64,000 nt of DNA from Streptomyces nymphaeiformis (lineage in GTDB: Bacteria > Actinomycetota > Actinomycetes > Streptomycetales > Streptomycetaceae): positions 558,001 through 622,000 of the forward strand of contig NZ_JACHJY010000001.1 of the NCBI RefSeq assembly GCF_014203895.1, written 5' to 3'. The notes beneath the pieces are model-generated. The model saw only the letters and a program-made list of their open reading frames with translations. It was not told the DNA's origin and did no database searches. Every line of letters begins with the position of its first letter. Within the stretch, counting starts at the first letter, position 1. Both the position numbers and the translations under genes were made by a program. Below, piece after piece: positions 10,356-18,734 of this stretch.

Positions 10356-10940
10356 TCAGTCCAGCAAGGCCAGGGCCTGCTCCGCCGCGTCCCTGACCCG
10401 GCCCGGCTCGCTCGACACCTTGCCGACCACCCGGATCCCCTGGAGCAGGACGAGCAGCATCCGGGCCAGGGCCCGCGGGTCCCGGTCGGCCGGGAGCTCG
10501 CCCCCGGCCCGCGCCCGGGCGAGCGCCCCGTGCAGGAGCGTCTCGATCTGCTCCCAGCTGAGCTCCACCCGCCGGGCGACCGTCGCGTCGTGCGGTCCCA
10601 GCTCCGCCGCCGAGTTGGTGACGAAACAGCCGTTCAGGCGCTCCCCGTCCGCCGCCGCCTCGGCGGCGAAGCGGCGGACCAGGGCCCGCACGGCCGGCAG
10701 GGCCGGGCCCGGCGCGGACAGCTCCTCGACGATCTGCGGGTCGCGGGTCTCCAGGTAGCGGTCCATCGCCCTCAGGTACAGCTCGTGCTTGTTGCCGAAG
10801 GTCGCGTAGATGCTGGCGCGGCCGATGCCGAGGTGCTCCACGAGGTCCGACATCGTCGTCGCCTCGTAGCCGCGCGCCCAGAACAGTTCGAGCGCTGCCT
10901 GGAGCGCGGCCTCGGGATCGAATTCCTTGGTCCTGGCCAC
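10356..10940 (-). CDS. TetR-family repressor
   Basis: 194-aa regulator. The N-terminal helix-turn-helix (residues ~8-55) reads FDPEAALQAALELFWARGYE, TTMSDLVEHLGIGRASIYATFGNKHELY. The C-terminal region is the variable ligand-binding domain, with a single Cys in GCFVTN (~105). The GTG at 10940 (VARTKEFD) is chosen because upstream in-frame codons fall in the operator. It stands directly upstream of the SDR gene in the same direction but is separated from it by a terminator and a second operator, so each has its own promoter. Inducer unknown. Confidence 0.9.
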   Translation of the reverse strand: MARTKEFDPEAALQAALELFWARGYEATTMSDLVEHLGIGRASIYATFGNKHELYLRAMDRYLETRDPQIVEELSAPGPALPAVRALVRRFAAEAAADGERLNGCFVTNSAAELGPHDATVARRVELSWEQIETLLHGALARARAGGELPADRDPRALARMLLVLLQGIRVVGKVSSEPGRVRDAAEQALALLD

Positions 10941-10944
10941 GAGA

Positions 10945-10975
10945 TGACCGTACGACCATTTGGAACGACCGGTCA
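10945..10975. promoter_or_regulatory. TetR-type palindromic operator
   Basis: TGACCGTACGACCA (10945-10958) faces TGGAACGACCGGTCA (10961-10975), an imperfect inverted repeat over the start region of the TetR gene; autoregulation is the simplest reading. It ends two bases before the nirD stop codon. Confidence 0.65.
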
Positions 10976-10977
10976 AG

Positions 10978-11310
10978 TTACTTCAGGCGGACCGGATACA
11001 CCGCCACCGTCACCTCGTCGTCGTCCAGACACCGGCCCGTCTCCAGGTCGAAGCGCTGCTTCAGGAGCGGCGAGGCCACGAACGCCCGCCCGTCCGCCGA
11101 GCCGACGAGCCCCCGGGACAGCACCTGCGCCCCCGTGAACGGATCGCGGTTGTCGATCGCGTACGTCCGCCCCGACCGGTCCCGGAAGAGCGCCGCCTGC
11201 CGGCCGTCCGGAAGGAGCGCCGCCACGCCCCGGCCCGGGGTCAGCCGGGCCTCTTCGCAGACGGCCATCCAGGAGTCGGGGGAGAGCGACAGTTCGAGAG
11301 TCGTCGTCAT
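10978..11310 (-). CDS. nirD: Nitrite reductase [NAD(P)H] small subunit
   Basis: 110-aa Rieske-fold small subunit of assimilatory nitrite reductase. It carries LPDGRQAALFRDRSGRTYAIDNRDPFTGAQVLSRG and SPLLKQRFDLETGRCLDDDEVTV in the NirD pattern. The CxH and CxxH cluster ligands of true Rieske proteins are absent, as is usual for NirD, so it is structural or regulatory rather than an iron-sulfur carrier. The ATG at 11310 overlaps the nirB stop by four bases (ATGA), implying translational coupling and fixed stoichiometry. Last gene of the three-gene nir operon. Confidence 0.93.
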   Translation of the reverse strand: MTTTLELSLSPDSWMAVCEEARLTPGRGVAALLPDGRQAALFRDRSGRTYAIDNRDPFTGAQVLSRGLVGSADGRAFVASPLLKQRFDLETGRCLDDDEVTVAVYPVRLK

Positions 11311-13841
11311 CGGGAGGTGGCCCCTTCCAGCGTTCCGATCGTGAGAATCGTGAGGTCCGGCTTGATCTGGTCGCGCTCCGGCACGAACCGGACCGACGGG
11401 TCCGGAGCCCCCGGCGCGTTCACGAAGGAGACGAAGCGCCGCAGCCGCTCCGGGTCGTCCAGCGTCTCGGCCCACTCGTCGCGGTAGTCGGCGACGTGCG
11501 CGGCCATCAGCGCCTCCAGCTCCTCGCAGAGCCCGAGCGAGTCGTGCACCACCACGTCCCTGAGGTGGTCGAGTCCGCCCTCCAGGCGCTCCAGCCAGGT
11601 CGACGTCCGCTCAAGACGGTCCGCCGTCCGGATGTAGAACATCAGGAACCGGTCGATGAGGCGGATCAGTTCGGCGTCCGAGAGGTCCTGGGCCAGCAGG
11701 TCCGCGTGGCGCGGGGTCGCGCCGCCGTTCCCACCGACGTACAGGTTCCAGCCGTTGGCCGTCGCGATGATCCCGAAGTCCTTCGACTGCGCCTCGGCGC
11801 ACTCGCGGGCGCAGCCCGACACCGCCGACTTCAGCTTGTGCGGGGCGCGCAGGCCGCGGTAGCGCAGCTCCAGCTGGATCGCCATCTTCACGGAGTCCTG
11901 GACGCCGTAGCGGCACCAGGTCTGCCCGACGCAGGACTTCACCGTGCGCAGCGCCTTGCCGTACGCGTGCCCCGACTCGAAGCCGGCGTCGACCAGCCTG
12001 GTCCAGATCGAGGGGAGTTGGTCCACCCGGGCGCCGAAGAGGTCGATCCGCTGGCCGCCGGTGATCTTCGTGTAGAGCCCGAAGTCGCGGGCCACCTCGC
12101 CGATCACGATCAGCTTGTCCGGGGTGATCTCGCCGCCGGGGATGCGCGGCACCACCGAATAGGAGCCGTTGCGCTGCATGTTGGCGAGGAAGTGGTCGTT
12201 GGTGTCCTGGAGGGAGGCCTGCTCGCCGTCGAGGATGTAGCCGCCCAAGCCGATCGTCGGGGCGAGGGAGGCCAGGATGGAGCCGACGGTCGGCTTGCAG
12301 ACCTCGCAGCCCTCGCCGCCCCGCGCCTCCTCGCGCCCGTGCGAGTCGAGCAGCGCGGCGAAGGAGGTGAGGCGGAGGGTCCGGGCGATCTCGTACAGCT
12401 CGCTCCGGGTGTACGAGAAGCAGCCGCAGAGTCCCTTGTCCGTGGCAGCCGGCAGCAGCTTCTCGATCACCTTCACGCAACTTCCGCAGCCCGTACCGGC
12501 CTTGGTGCACTTCTTCACCTCGGGCAGGCTCGTGCACTGACCGATCGCGTGCTTGGTCACGTTGTGGCAGGAGCAGATGACGGCGTCGTCCGGCAGCGCG
12601 GACGGGCCGAGCGCGACCGGGGCGCCCGCGCCCGCCGGGAGCACCAGCTGCTCGGGGGAGACCGGCGGCACGGTGCCGGTGAGCGGACGGAGCAGCCCGT
12701 ACTGCTCGGCGTCGCCGACCAGGACACCGCCGAGCAGCACCCCGTCGGCGGAGACCACCAGCTTCTTGTAGACGCCCGAGCGGGAGTCGGAGTACACGAC
12801 GTCGAGGCAGTCCTCGGCCGTCCCGTGCGCGTCGCCGAACGAGGCCACGTCCACACCGAGCAGCTTCAGCTTGGTCGACATGTCGGCGCCCGTGAAGCCG
12901 TCCCCGGCCTCCTCGTCGGCGATCGCGGCCGCCGCCGTCTGCGCCATCTCGTAACCGGGCGCGACCAGGCCGTACACCCGGCCGTCCGAGGCCAGCGCGC
13001 ACTCGCCGATCGCGAAGACCGCGGGGTCGGAGGTCCGGCAGAGTCCGTCCACGGCGATGCCGCCGCGCTCGCCGACGTCCAGGCCGCAGTCGCGGGCCAG
13101 CTGGTCCCGGGGCCGTACGCCCGCCGAGAAGACGACCATGTCCGTGGCCAGTTCGGAACCGTCCGACAGCCTCATGCCCGTCACGGCGCCGTCCGCCGTC
13201 ACGACCTCCTGCGTGCCCGTGCCCGTGTGGACGGTCAGACCCATCTTCTCGATCGTGCGGAGCAGGGCCGCGCCGCCGCCCTCGTCGACCTGCACCGGCA
13301 TCAGACGCGGCGCGAACTCCACGACGTGCGTGTCGAGCCCCAGGCCCTTCAGGGCGCCCGCCGCCTCCAGACCGAGCAGACCGCCGCCGACGACCGCGCC
13401 GGTCCTCGCCGTCTTCGCGTACTCCTCGATCGCGAGGAGGTCCTCGATCGTCCGGTAGACGAAACAGCCCTCGGCGTCCTTGCCGGGGACGGGAGGCACG
13501 AAGGGGTACGAGCCGGTGGCGAGGACGAGCGTGTCGTACGCGAAGGCCCGCCCCGAGCGGGCGGTGACCGTCCGGGCCTCCCGGTCGATCGTCTCGGCCG
13601 GGTCGCCGACGTACAGCTCGATGCCGTGCCTCTCCATGAACCCGGCCTCGACCATCGACAGGTCGTCCGGGGTCTTCCCCGAGAAGTACGAGGTCAGCTG
13701 CACGCGGTCGTAGGCCGGGCGCGGCTCCTCGCAGAGGACCACGATCCTGGCCCGCTCGGTGACGCCACGGTCGGCGAGCGCCTCCAGGAACCGCTGGCCG
13801 ACCATTCCGTGGCCGACCAGGACGATGGTGGGAGTGGTCAT
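11307..13841 (-). CDS. nirB: Nitrite reductase [NAD(P)H] large subunit
   Basis: 844-aa sirohaem enzyme reducing nitrite to ammonium with six electrons from NAD(P)H. The N-terminal FAD/NAD(P) module (1-~300) starts TIVLVGHGMVGQRFLEAL and has VVGGGLLGLEAAGAL. A BFD-like [2Fe-2S] domain (~415-475) has CSCHNVTKHAIGQC and CTKAGTGCGSC. The ferredoxin-like half-domain follows at ~550-620. The sirohaem/[4Fe-4S] site has SCVGQTWCRYGVQDS and SGCARECAEAQSKDFG, supplying the four Cys ligands. Length is typical (~840-850). It overlaps the upstream FAD reductase and the downstream nirD by four bases each. Sirohaem supply may come from the chelatase at 32127. Confidence 0.96.
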   Translation of the reverse strand: MTTPTIVLVGHGMVGQRFLEALADRGVTERARIVVLCEEPRPAYDRVQLTSYFSGKTPDDLSMVEAGFMERHGIELYVGDPAETIDREARTVTARSGRAFAYDTLVLATGSYPFVPPVPGKDAEGCFVYRTIEDLLAIEEYAKTARTGAVVGGGLLGLEAAGALKGLGLDTHVVEFAPRLMPVQVDEGGGAALLRTIEKMGLTVHTGTGTQEVVTADGAVTGMRLSDGSELATDMVVFSAGVRPRDQLARDCGLDVGERGGIAVDGLCRTSDPAVFAIGECALASDGRVYGLVAPGYEMAQTAAAAIADEEAGDGFTGADMSTKLKLLGVDVASFGDAHGTAEDCLDVVYSDSRSGVYKKLVVSADGVLLGGVLVGDAEQYGLLRPLTGTVPPVSPEQLVLPAGAGAPVALGPSALPDDAVICSCHNVTKHAIGQCTSLPEVKKCTKAGTGCGSCVKVIEKLLPAATDKGLCGCFSYTRSELYEIARTLRLTSFAALLDSHGREEARGGEGCEVCKPTVGSILASLAPTIGLGGYILDGEQASLQDTNDHFLANMQRNGSYSVVPRIPGGEITPDKLIVIGEVARDFGLYTKITGGQRIDLFGARVDQLPSIWTRLVDAGFESGHAYGKALRTVKSCVGQTWCRYGVQDSVKMAIQLELRYRGLRAPHKLKSAVSGCARECAEAQSKDFGIIATANGWNLYVGGNGGATPRHADLLAQDLSDAELIRLIDRFLMFYIRTADRLERTSTWLERLEGGLDHLRDVVVHDSLGLCEELEALMAAHVADYRDEWAETLDDPERLRRFVSFVNAPGAPDPSVRFVPERDQIKPDLTILTIGTLEGATSR

Positions 13842-15037
13842 GAGGAGCCTCCGTCGTGGGTGAGCAGGTGGAGCAGGGGGGCCTCGTCGGGCAGGGCCTC
13901 GTCGCCCTCCCAGGCCCTTGCGAGCGCGCCGACCGCGGCCAGGTCGCCGAGGAGAACGCCCCCGACGAGCCGGTCCCCACGGACGACGACCTTCCGGTAC
14001 GCGCTCCGGGTCGCGTCGGCGAGCTGCACGACGTCGTCACCGGGGCGGGCGGTGACCTCACCGAACGCGGCGAGGTCCAGGGGCCTGGAGCCGCGGAGGG
14101 TGAGGCGGGTGAGGGCGCGGGTGCCGGTGTAGCGGACGTCGGCAGCCGTCTCGGCGAGGAGCACGTCCGCCAGGACGTCCGCCTGTTCCAGTGCCGGGCC
14201 CGCCAGGCCGTACACCCGCCCCGCGTGCTCCGCGCAGTCGCCGATCGCGTGGATGTACGGGTCCGAGGTGCGGAGGGAGTCGTCGACGACGATGCCCGTC
14301 GCGACGTCCAGGCCCGCCTCGCGGGCCAGGGCGACCCGGGGACGGACCCCGCACGCGAGGACGACGACCTGGGCGTCGAGGACGAAGCCGTCGGCGAGTT
14401 CGACCGCCGTGACGGCGCCGTCCCGCTGCCGCAGGCCGCTGACCCGGCACTCGGTGTGCACCTCGACCCCGAGGGCCTCGACGTGCTCCCGGAGCAGCGC
14501 CGAGGCGTGCTCGTCGAGCTGGCGTTCCATCAGGCGTTCGCCCTGCTGGGTGAGGACGACGTCCGCGCCGCGCTCGGCGAGGGCCCGCGCGGCGGAGACG
14601 CCGAGGAGTCCGCCGCCGATGACGACGGCCCGTACCCCGGGCCGTACGAGCGCGTGGAGCGACAGGCAGTCGTCGAGGGTGCGGAAGGGGTGGACCCCGG
14701 CCGGGAGCGCCGCGCCGCGCAGTCCGCGCAGCGGCGGGAGGACCGGGTTGGAGCCGGTGGCGAGGACGAGCCGGTCGTACGCGACGAGCGTGCCGTCCGC
14801 GCACGTGACCGTCCGCGCCGCCCGGTCGATGCGCACCGCCCGCGCCCCGAGCCGTGCCGGCTCGCGGGTCCCGGGCAGGGCGATCACCTCGGGGGCGTAC
14901 CGTCCGGCGAGGACGTCGGCGAGCAGCACCCTGTTGTACGGGGCGTGCGGCTCCTCGCCGAGGAGGGTGACGGGCAGGCGCTGGGCGAGCCGGGCGCCCG
15001 CCGTTCCGCCCCCGACCACCACGATCCGTGTACTCAT
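13838..15037 (-). CDS. FAD-dependent NAD(P)H oxidoreductase, first gene of the nir operon
   Basis: 399-aa pyridine-nucleotide-disulfide-type flavoprotein without redox-active Cys pair. FAD motif VVVGGGTAGARLAQRL lies at residues ~5-20, with PYNRVLLADVLAGR after it, a second nucleotide motif VVIGGGLLGVSAARALAERGADV at ~150, and the closing FAD-contact IHAIGDCAEH at ~275. It resembles the N-terminal module of NirB and rubredoxin reductases, so a role as an extra electron donor or partner of NirB is inferred. The ATG at 15037 lies 22 bp from a GlnR-like box, and the 3' end overlaps nirB by four bases. Confidence 0.88.
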   Translation of the reverse strand: MSTRIVVVGGGTAGARLAQRLPVTLLGEEPHAPYNRVLLADVLAGRYAPEVIALPGTREPARLGARAVRIDRAARTVTCADGTLVAYDRLVLATGSNPVLPPLRGLRGAALPAGVHPFRTLDDCLSLHALVRPGVRAVVIGGGLLGVSAARALAERGADVVLTQQGERLMERQLDEHASALLREHVEALGVEVHTECRVSGLRQRDGAVTAVELADGFVLDAQVVVLACGVRPRVALAREAGLDVATGIVVDDSLRTSDPYIHAIGDCAEHAGRVYGLAGPALEQADVLADVLLAETAADVRYTGTRALTRLTLRGSRPLDLAAFGEVTARPGDDVVQLADATRSAYRKVVVRGDRLVGGVLLGDLAAVGALARAWEGDEALPDEAPLLHLLTHDGGSS

Positions 15038-15059
15038 ACCGGAAGGGTGCGGGGCCGGT

Positions 15060-15086
15060 GTTACCCGTCGGGATCCCGACTGTTTC
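15060..15086 (-). promoter_or_regulatory. GlnR-like box upstream of the nir operon
   Basis: On the coding strand GAAAC and GTAAC are spaced 22 bp start to start (plus strand GTTAC 15060-15064, GTTTC 15082-15086), on the 11-bp grid of the actinomycete GlnR consensus (GTnAC-n6-GAAAC type). The 14-bp palindrome GTCGGGATCCCGAC lies between them. The nearer half-site is 22 bp from the start codon, the same as upstream of nasA at 28522-28548. GlnR control of nirB is known in Streptomyces coelicolor. Confidence 0.6.
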
Positions 15087-15185
15087 CCGCACGGAACGCT
15101 GATCTCCGCCGGGAGCGGGGCGCGCTGTGAGGCCGGGTTCCCGGTGCGGGGGCGCTGTGGGGCCGGGTGCGGGAGCCGCGCGAGG

Positions 15186-15366
15186 CCCGGTGCGCGGGCC
15201 GCGCGGGCCGGGGCGGGGTGCGGCTGTGAGGCCGGGGGGCGGAGGCCGCGTGAGTCCTGGGGCTGGTTCCGTGGGGCCCGGTGCGCGGGCCGCGCGGGCC
15301 GGGGGCGGGGTGCGGCTGTGAGCCGGGGGCGGAGGCCGCGTGAGTCCTGGGGCTGGTTCCGTGGGG
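15186..15366. repeat. Two-copy tandem repeat of ~90 bp, gene-free
   Basis: A unit starting CCCGGTGCGCGGGCC repeats at 15186 (91 bp) and 15277 (90 bp), and a third partial copy begins at 15367. Units are nearly identical, including GAGTCCTGGGGCTGGTTCCG. The surrounding 15087-15555 stretch is extremely GC-rich and shows no credible gene, so this looks like recent slippage duplication. Confidence 0.8.
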
Positions 15367-15555
15367 CCCGGTCGGGGTCCGTGCGAGACGCGGGGCGGCC
15401 CCGGGTGAGCCCGGTGCGGGAGCCGCCTCGGGCCCAGGGCCCGACCTCCCTGCGCCCCGCCGGGGTTAACGCGCGGTCAGTCTCGGCTCAAGCCCGGCTT
15501 AAGGATCCCGGGTACGGGCCGGAGCGGGGCGTTCCCGTATACGGGGCGTCCTAGG

Positions 15556-16911
15556 GTGCCGGTCGTGACCACCGAGGCCCGCCATCACCCGCTCCCCGCC
15601 GCCCCGCGGCTCGCTCCCGACCGGCTGCGGGACGCGATCGTCGGGGGTGCCGGCGCGGTCACCTTCCTGTGGGGCGTCCAGGCCCGCCCGTCCGCCCGGC
15701 TCGACGCGTTCTGCGCGACCGGCGCCCATCTCACCGGCCTCCTCGCCGGGTACGGCGTCCTCGTCCTGCTGCTGCTCATGGCCCGCGTCCCGGCCGTCGA
15801 GCACGGCGTCGGCGCGGACCGGCTGGCCCGCTGGCACGCCCTCGGCGGGCGGTACGTCCTCGGCCTGATCGGCGCCCACGCCGTCCTCGCCCTCTGCGGT
15901 TACGCCGCGTACACCCGTACCGACCTCGTCACCGCCACGGGAGACCTCCTCGCGTACGGGGCGATCGCCGCCGCCACCGCCGGCACCGGCCTGTTCGTCG
16001 CCGTCGGCGTCACCTCCGCCCGGGCCGTCCGCCGCCGGGTCCGGCACGAGACCTGGCGGGCGGTCCACCTCGGCGCCCTCCTCGCCGCCGCGCTCGGCTT
16101 CGTCCACCAGCTCGCCGGCCCCGACCTCGCCGGCGGTCTCCTCACCCGCTGGCTCTGGTCGATGGCGCACGGCACCGTCGCCGTCCTCCTCGTCTGGTAC
16201 CGGATCGTCGTCCCCGTCCGGGCCGCGCTCCGCCACGAGCTGCGGGTCGCCGAGGTCCGCGAGGAGGCCCCCGGGGTCGTCTCCGTCCTCGTCCGGGGCA
16301 GGGGAGTGGCCCTCCTCGGCGCCGAACCCGGCCAGTTCTTCCGCTGGCGCTTCCTCCACCCCGGGCTCTGGTCGACCGCCCTCCCGTTCTCCCTCTCCGC
16401 GCCCGTCCGCGACGACACCCTGCGGATCACCGTGAAGGCCCTCGGCGACCACACCCGCCGCATCCGCCGCATCCGCCCCGGGACCCGCGTCCTCGCCTCC
16501 GGCCCCTTCGGCGCGCTCACCGCGCACCGCCGCACCCGCCGCAAGGTCCTGCTGCTCGCCGGCGGGGTCGGCATCACCCCGCTGCGCGCCCTCTTCGAGA
16601 CCCTGCCCGGCGGGCCCGGCGACGTGACCCTCCTCTACCGGGCCTCGGACGCGACCGGTCTCGTCCTGCGCGCCGAGCTGGAGTCCATCGCCCGCGAGCG
16701 GCAGGCCGCCCTGCACTTCCTGCTCGGCCCCTCGGACAGCGCCTTCGACCCCCTCGCGCCGCGCGCCCTGCGCCACCTCGTGCCCGGGCTCGCCGGTCAT
16801 GACGTGTACCTGTGCGGGCCGCCCGCGATGGCCCGCGCCGCGACCGCCTCCCTGCTCAGGGCCGGGGTGCCGGCCTCCCGCATTCACAGCGAGGACTTCG
16901 ACCATGCCTAG
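15556..16911 (+). CDS. Ferric-reductase-like transmembrane flavoprotein (FRE/NOX-type)
   Basis: 451-aa membrane oxidoreductase. The N-terminal half (residues ~15-215) has about six hydrophobic helices with paired haem-type His, for example in ATGAHLTGLLAGY, WHALGGRYVLGLIGAHAVL and HLGALLAAALGFVHQLAG. The C-terminal half is a ferredoxin-NADP reductase module: FRWRFLHPGLWSTALPFSLSAP (FAD-binding), GPFGALT, then LLAGGVGITPLRALFETLPGG (NAD(P)H) and DVYLCGPPAMARA. It probably passes electrons from NAD(P)H across the membrane through b haems. The GTG at 15556 is used; GTG at 15565 is possible, and no good ribosome site separates them. The 3' end overlaps the next gene by eight bases. Confidence 0.88.
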   Translation: MPVVTTEARHHPLPAAPRLAPDRLRDAIVGGAGAVTFLWGVQARPSARLDAFCATGAHLTGLLAGYGVLVLLLLMARVPAVEHGVGADRLARWHALGGRYVLGLIGAHAVLALCGYAAYTRTDLVTATGDLLAYGAIAAATAGTGLFVAVGVTSARAVRRRVRHETWRAVHLGALLAAALGFVHQLAGPDLAGGLLTRWLWSMAHGTVAVLLVWYRIVVPVRAALRHELRVAEVREEAPGVVSVLVRGRGVALLGAEPGQFFRWRFLHPGLWSTALPFSLSAPVRDDTLRITVKALGDHTRRIRRIRPGTRVLASGPFGALTAHRRTRRKVLLLAGGVGITPLRALFETLPGGPGDVTLLYRASDATGLVLRAELESIARERQAALHFLLGPSDSAFDPLAPRALRHLVPGLAGHDVYLCGPPAMARAATASLLRAGVPASRIHSEDFDHA

Positions 16912-17152
16912 ACACAGCGCGCCCGGCCCTTCGCTGCCCGGACACGGCGCGCCCGGCTCCTCCACGCCCAGACACGGCGCGCCCCGCCCCTCCGCGGCGC
17001 TCGCCCGGCGGCGGCTCGCCGCCGCCCTGCTCGGCACGGGAGCGCTCGCCGCGACCCTCCTCACCGCCGTCGTGACCCCGGCGGCCCCGCCCGCCCCCGA
17101 CCGCGACCCCGGCGCCGCAAGCTCAGAAGCAGCTCAACGATCAGACGATTGA
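16904..17152 (+). CDS. Small hypothetical exported/anchored protein with decapeptide repeats
   Basis: 82-aa protein not recognised as any family. Residues ~2-30 consist of three decapeptide repeats built on HxAPGxSxP, encoded by an exact 30-bp DNA repeat (units at 16911, 16941, 16971). After these comes RRRLAAALLGTGALAATLLTAVVTPAAPPAP, a twin-basic start followed by a single hydrophobic segment, then a short polar tail. It overlaps the ferric-reductase-like gene by eight bases, so it is co-translated. In related actinomycetes a small FMN-binding exported protein often follows such reductases; this one lacks that domain and may be a remnant. Being real is probable, not certain. Confidence 0.5.
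   Translation: MPRHSAPGPSLPGHGAPGSSTPRHGAPRPSAALARRRLAAALLGTGALAATLLTAVVTPAAPPAPDRDPGAASSEAAQRSDD
16911..17000. repeat. Three 30-bp direct repeats within a coding gene
   Basis: Units begin GACACAGCGC (16911), GACACGGCGC (16941) and GACACGGCGC (16971), with exact 30-bp spacing, so reading frame is kept and a 10-residue repeat results. Confidence 0.75.
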
Positions 17153-17189
17153 TGGACGGGGCAACGATCCCGTCCCTAGGCTCACGGCC

Positions 17190-17975
17190 ATGCCCGACAT
17201 CTCACTGACCACCCTTGTCCTGCTCTGTCTCGCCGCCCTCGTGGCCGGCTGGATCGACGCCGTGGTGGGCGGTGGCGGGCTGCTCCAGCTGCCCGCCCTG
17301 CTGCTCGGTCTCCCGCACGTCCCCGCCGCGCACATCCTCGGCACCAACAAGGCCGTCTCGATCGTGGGCACCACCGGGGCCGCCGTCACCTACCTCCGCA
17401 AGGCGCCCGTGCCGGTGTGGACGGCGGTACGGGTCGGGCTCGCCGCGCTCCTCGGCTCCATGGCCGGCGCCTTCTTCGCGGCCGGGATCAGCAGCGAGGT
17501 CCTGCGCCCGGTGATCATGGTGGTGCTGCTCGCCGTCGCGGCCTTCGTGATGCTGCGGCCCTCCTTCGGCGTGCGGCCCGAGGGGGAGGAGCGGGCGCCG
17601 CTGACCCGGGCGCGGATCGTGACCGCGATCGTGGTCGTCGGCGGCGGGATCGGCTTCTACGACGGCCTGTTCGGGCCGGGCACCGGCACCTTCCTGGTCC
17701 TCGCGCTGACGGCCGTGCTCCACCTGGACCTGGTGACCGCCTCCGCCACCGCGAAGATCGTGAACGTCTGCACCAACGCGGGCGCGCTCGCGATGTTCGC
17801 GTACCAGGGCAGCGTGTACTGGCAGCTCGCGGCCGTCATGGCCGTGTTCAACCTCGTCGGCGGGACGATCGGGGCCCGGATGGCGCTGAGCAAGGGCGCC
17901 GAGTTCGTCCGCGGGGTGCTGCTCGTCGTGGTGCTCTCGCTGGTCGCGAAGCTGGCGTTCGACCAGTGGTCGTAA
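17190..17975 (+). CDS. TSUP-family (TauE/SafE) membrane exporter
   Basis: 261-aa inner-membrane protein with about eight helices in two repeats. Characteristic TSUP elements are WIDAVVGGGGLLQLPALLLGL at the start of repeat 1 and GFYDGLFGPGTGTFLVLAL at the start of repeat 2, plus LGTNKAVSIVGTTGAAVTY. The family transports sulfite, sulfoacetate or other C2-sulfonate and organic anions; the true substrate cannot be deduced. The ATG at 17190 gives MPDISLTTLVLLCLAALVAG directly as helix 1. It converges on the sortase gene with four bases between. Confidence 0.92.
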   Translation: MPDISLTTLVLLCLAALVAGWIDAVVGGGGLLQLPALLLGLPHVPAAHILGTNKAVSIVGTTGAAVTYLRKAPVPVWTAVRVGLAALLGSMAGAFFAAGISSEVLRPVIMVVLLAVAAFVMLRPSFGVRPEGEERAPLTRARIVTAIVVVGGGIGFYDGLFGPGTGTFLVLALTAVLHLDLVTASATAKIVNVCTNAGALAMFAYQGSVYWQLAAVMAVFNLVGGTIGARMALSKGAEFVRGVLLVVVLSLVAKLAFDQWS

Positions 17976-17979
17976 GGCC

Positions 17980-18633
17980 CTAACCCGCCGCGGACTTCGC
18001 CGCGGACCTCGCCACGGGCTTCACGCCGATCAGGTGGCCGAAGGCGACCACGTTCCCCTGGTAGCCGTTCTTCTTCGAGAAGCCGCCGCCGCAGGTGATC
18101 ACCCGGATCTCGGCCCGGTCGGCCTCGTCGTACACCTTCCGGTCCGGGAAGTTCTTGTTGTCGTACACCTCGATCGCGTCGACCGTGAAGACGGCGGTCC
18201 GCCCGTCCTCCCGGTCCACCTCGATCCGGTGGCCCTTCTTGAGCGCGCCGAGCGTGTAGAAGACGGCGGGCCCGTCGGCGTTGTCGACGTGGCCCGCCAC
18301 GATCGCGGTGCCCTTGGCGCCGGGCGTCGTGCCGTCCCCGTACCACCCGGCCATGTTCCGGTCCGAGGCAGGCGGCACGTCGAGCGCGCCGTTCTCCGCG
18401 AGGCCGAGCCGCATCATCGGGGCGTCCACGTCGGTCTCGGGGATGCGCAGCCGGACCGGCGGCGAGGGCGGCAGCGGGTCGGCGGCGGCGTCGGTGTGCA
18501 CGCTCGGCCCGGCGGCGAAGGCCTGCGCGGCCGACGGCACGGGCGGGGTGACGTTCGCCGAGCCGTTGTGGACGAGCCAGAGTCCGACGCAGGCGGCCGC
18601 GGCTATGCCCCAGCCCTTGGTCCTGTTGCTCAC
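17980..18633 (-). CDS. Class F sortase
   Basis: 217-aa cell-surface transpeptidase anchored by one N-terminal helix (KGWGIAAAACVGLWLVHNGS). The sortase barrel starts at VRLRIPETDVDAPMMRLGL. The catalytic His lies in IVAGHVDNADGPAVFYTLGALKKG (His ~115). The catalytic Cys is in RVITCGGGFSKKNGYQGNVVAF (Cys ~181), whose TCGGxF pattern defines class F. Both residues are intact. It is 101 bp downstream of a secreted, C-terminally anchored protein gene on the same strand, the usual arrangement of a sortase and a possible client. The ATG at 18633 is used. Confidence 0.92.
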   Translation of the reverse strand: MSNRTKGWGIAAAACVGLWLVHNGSANVTPPVPSAAQAFAAGPSVHTDAAADPLPPSPPVRLRIPETDVDAPMMRLGLAENGALDVPPASDRNMAGWYGDGTTPGAKGTAIVAGHVDNADGPAVFYTLGALKKGHRIEVDREDGRTAVFTVDAIEVYDNKNFPDRKVYDEADRAEIRVITCGGGFSKKNGYQGNVVAFGHLIGVKPVARSAAKSAAG

Positions 18634-18734
18634 CTGGGTTCCCTCGATCGCTTCGTGCGTGTGGCCCTGGGATGTGACCCTGCCCCCGCCGGGCCGTGTA
18701 CGGGCACGCGGCGGGGGCAGGACAGGCGGTGGTC

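Noticed and set aside
15038..15555. Possible additional gene in the GC-rich gap before the ferric-reductase-like gene
   Set aside because: Open frames here come from tandem repeats, have no ribosome site and give Gly/Arg/Pro-only translations.
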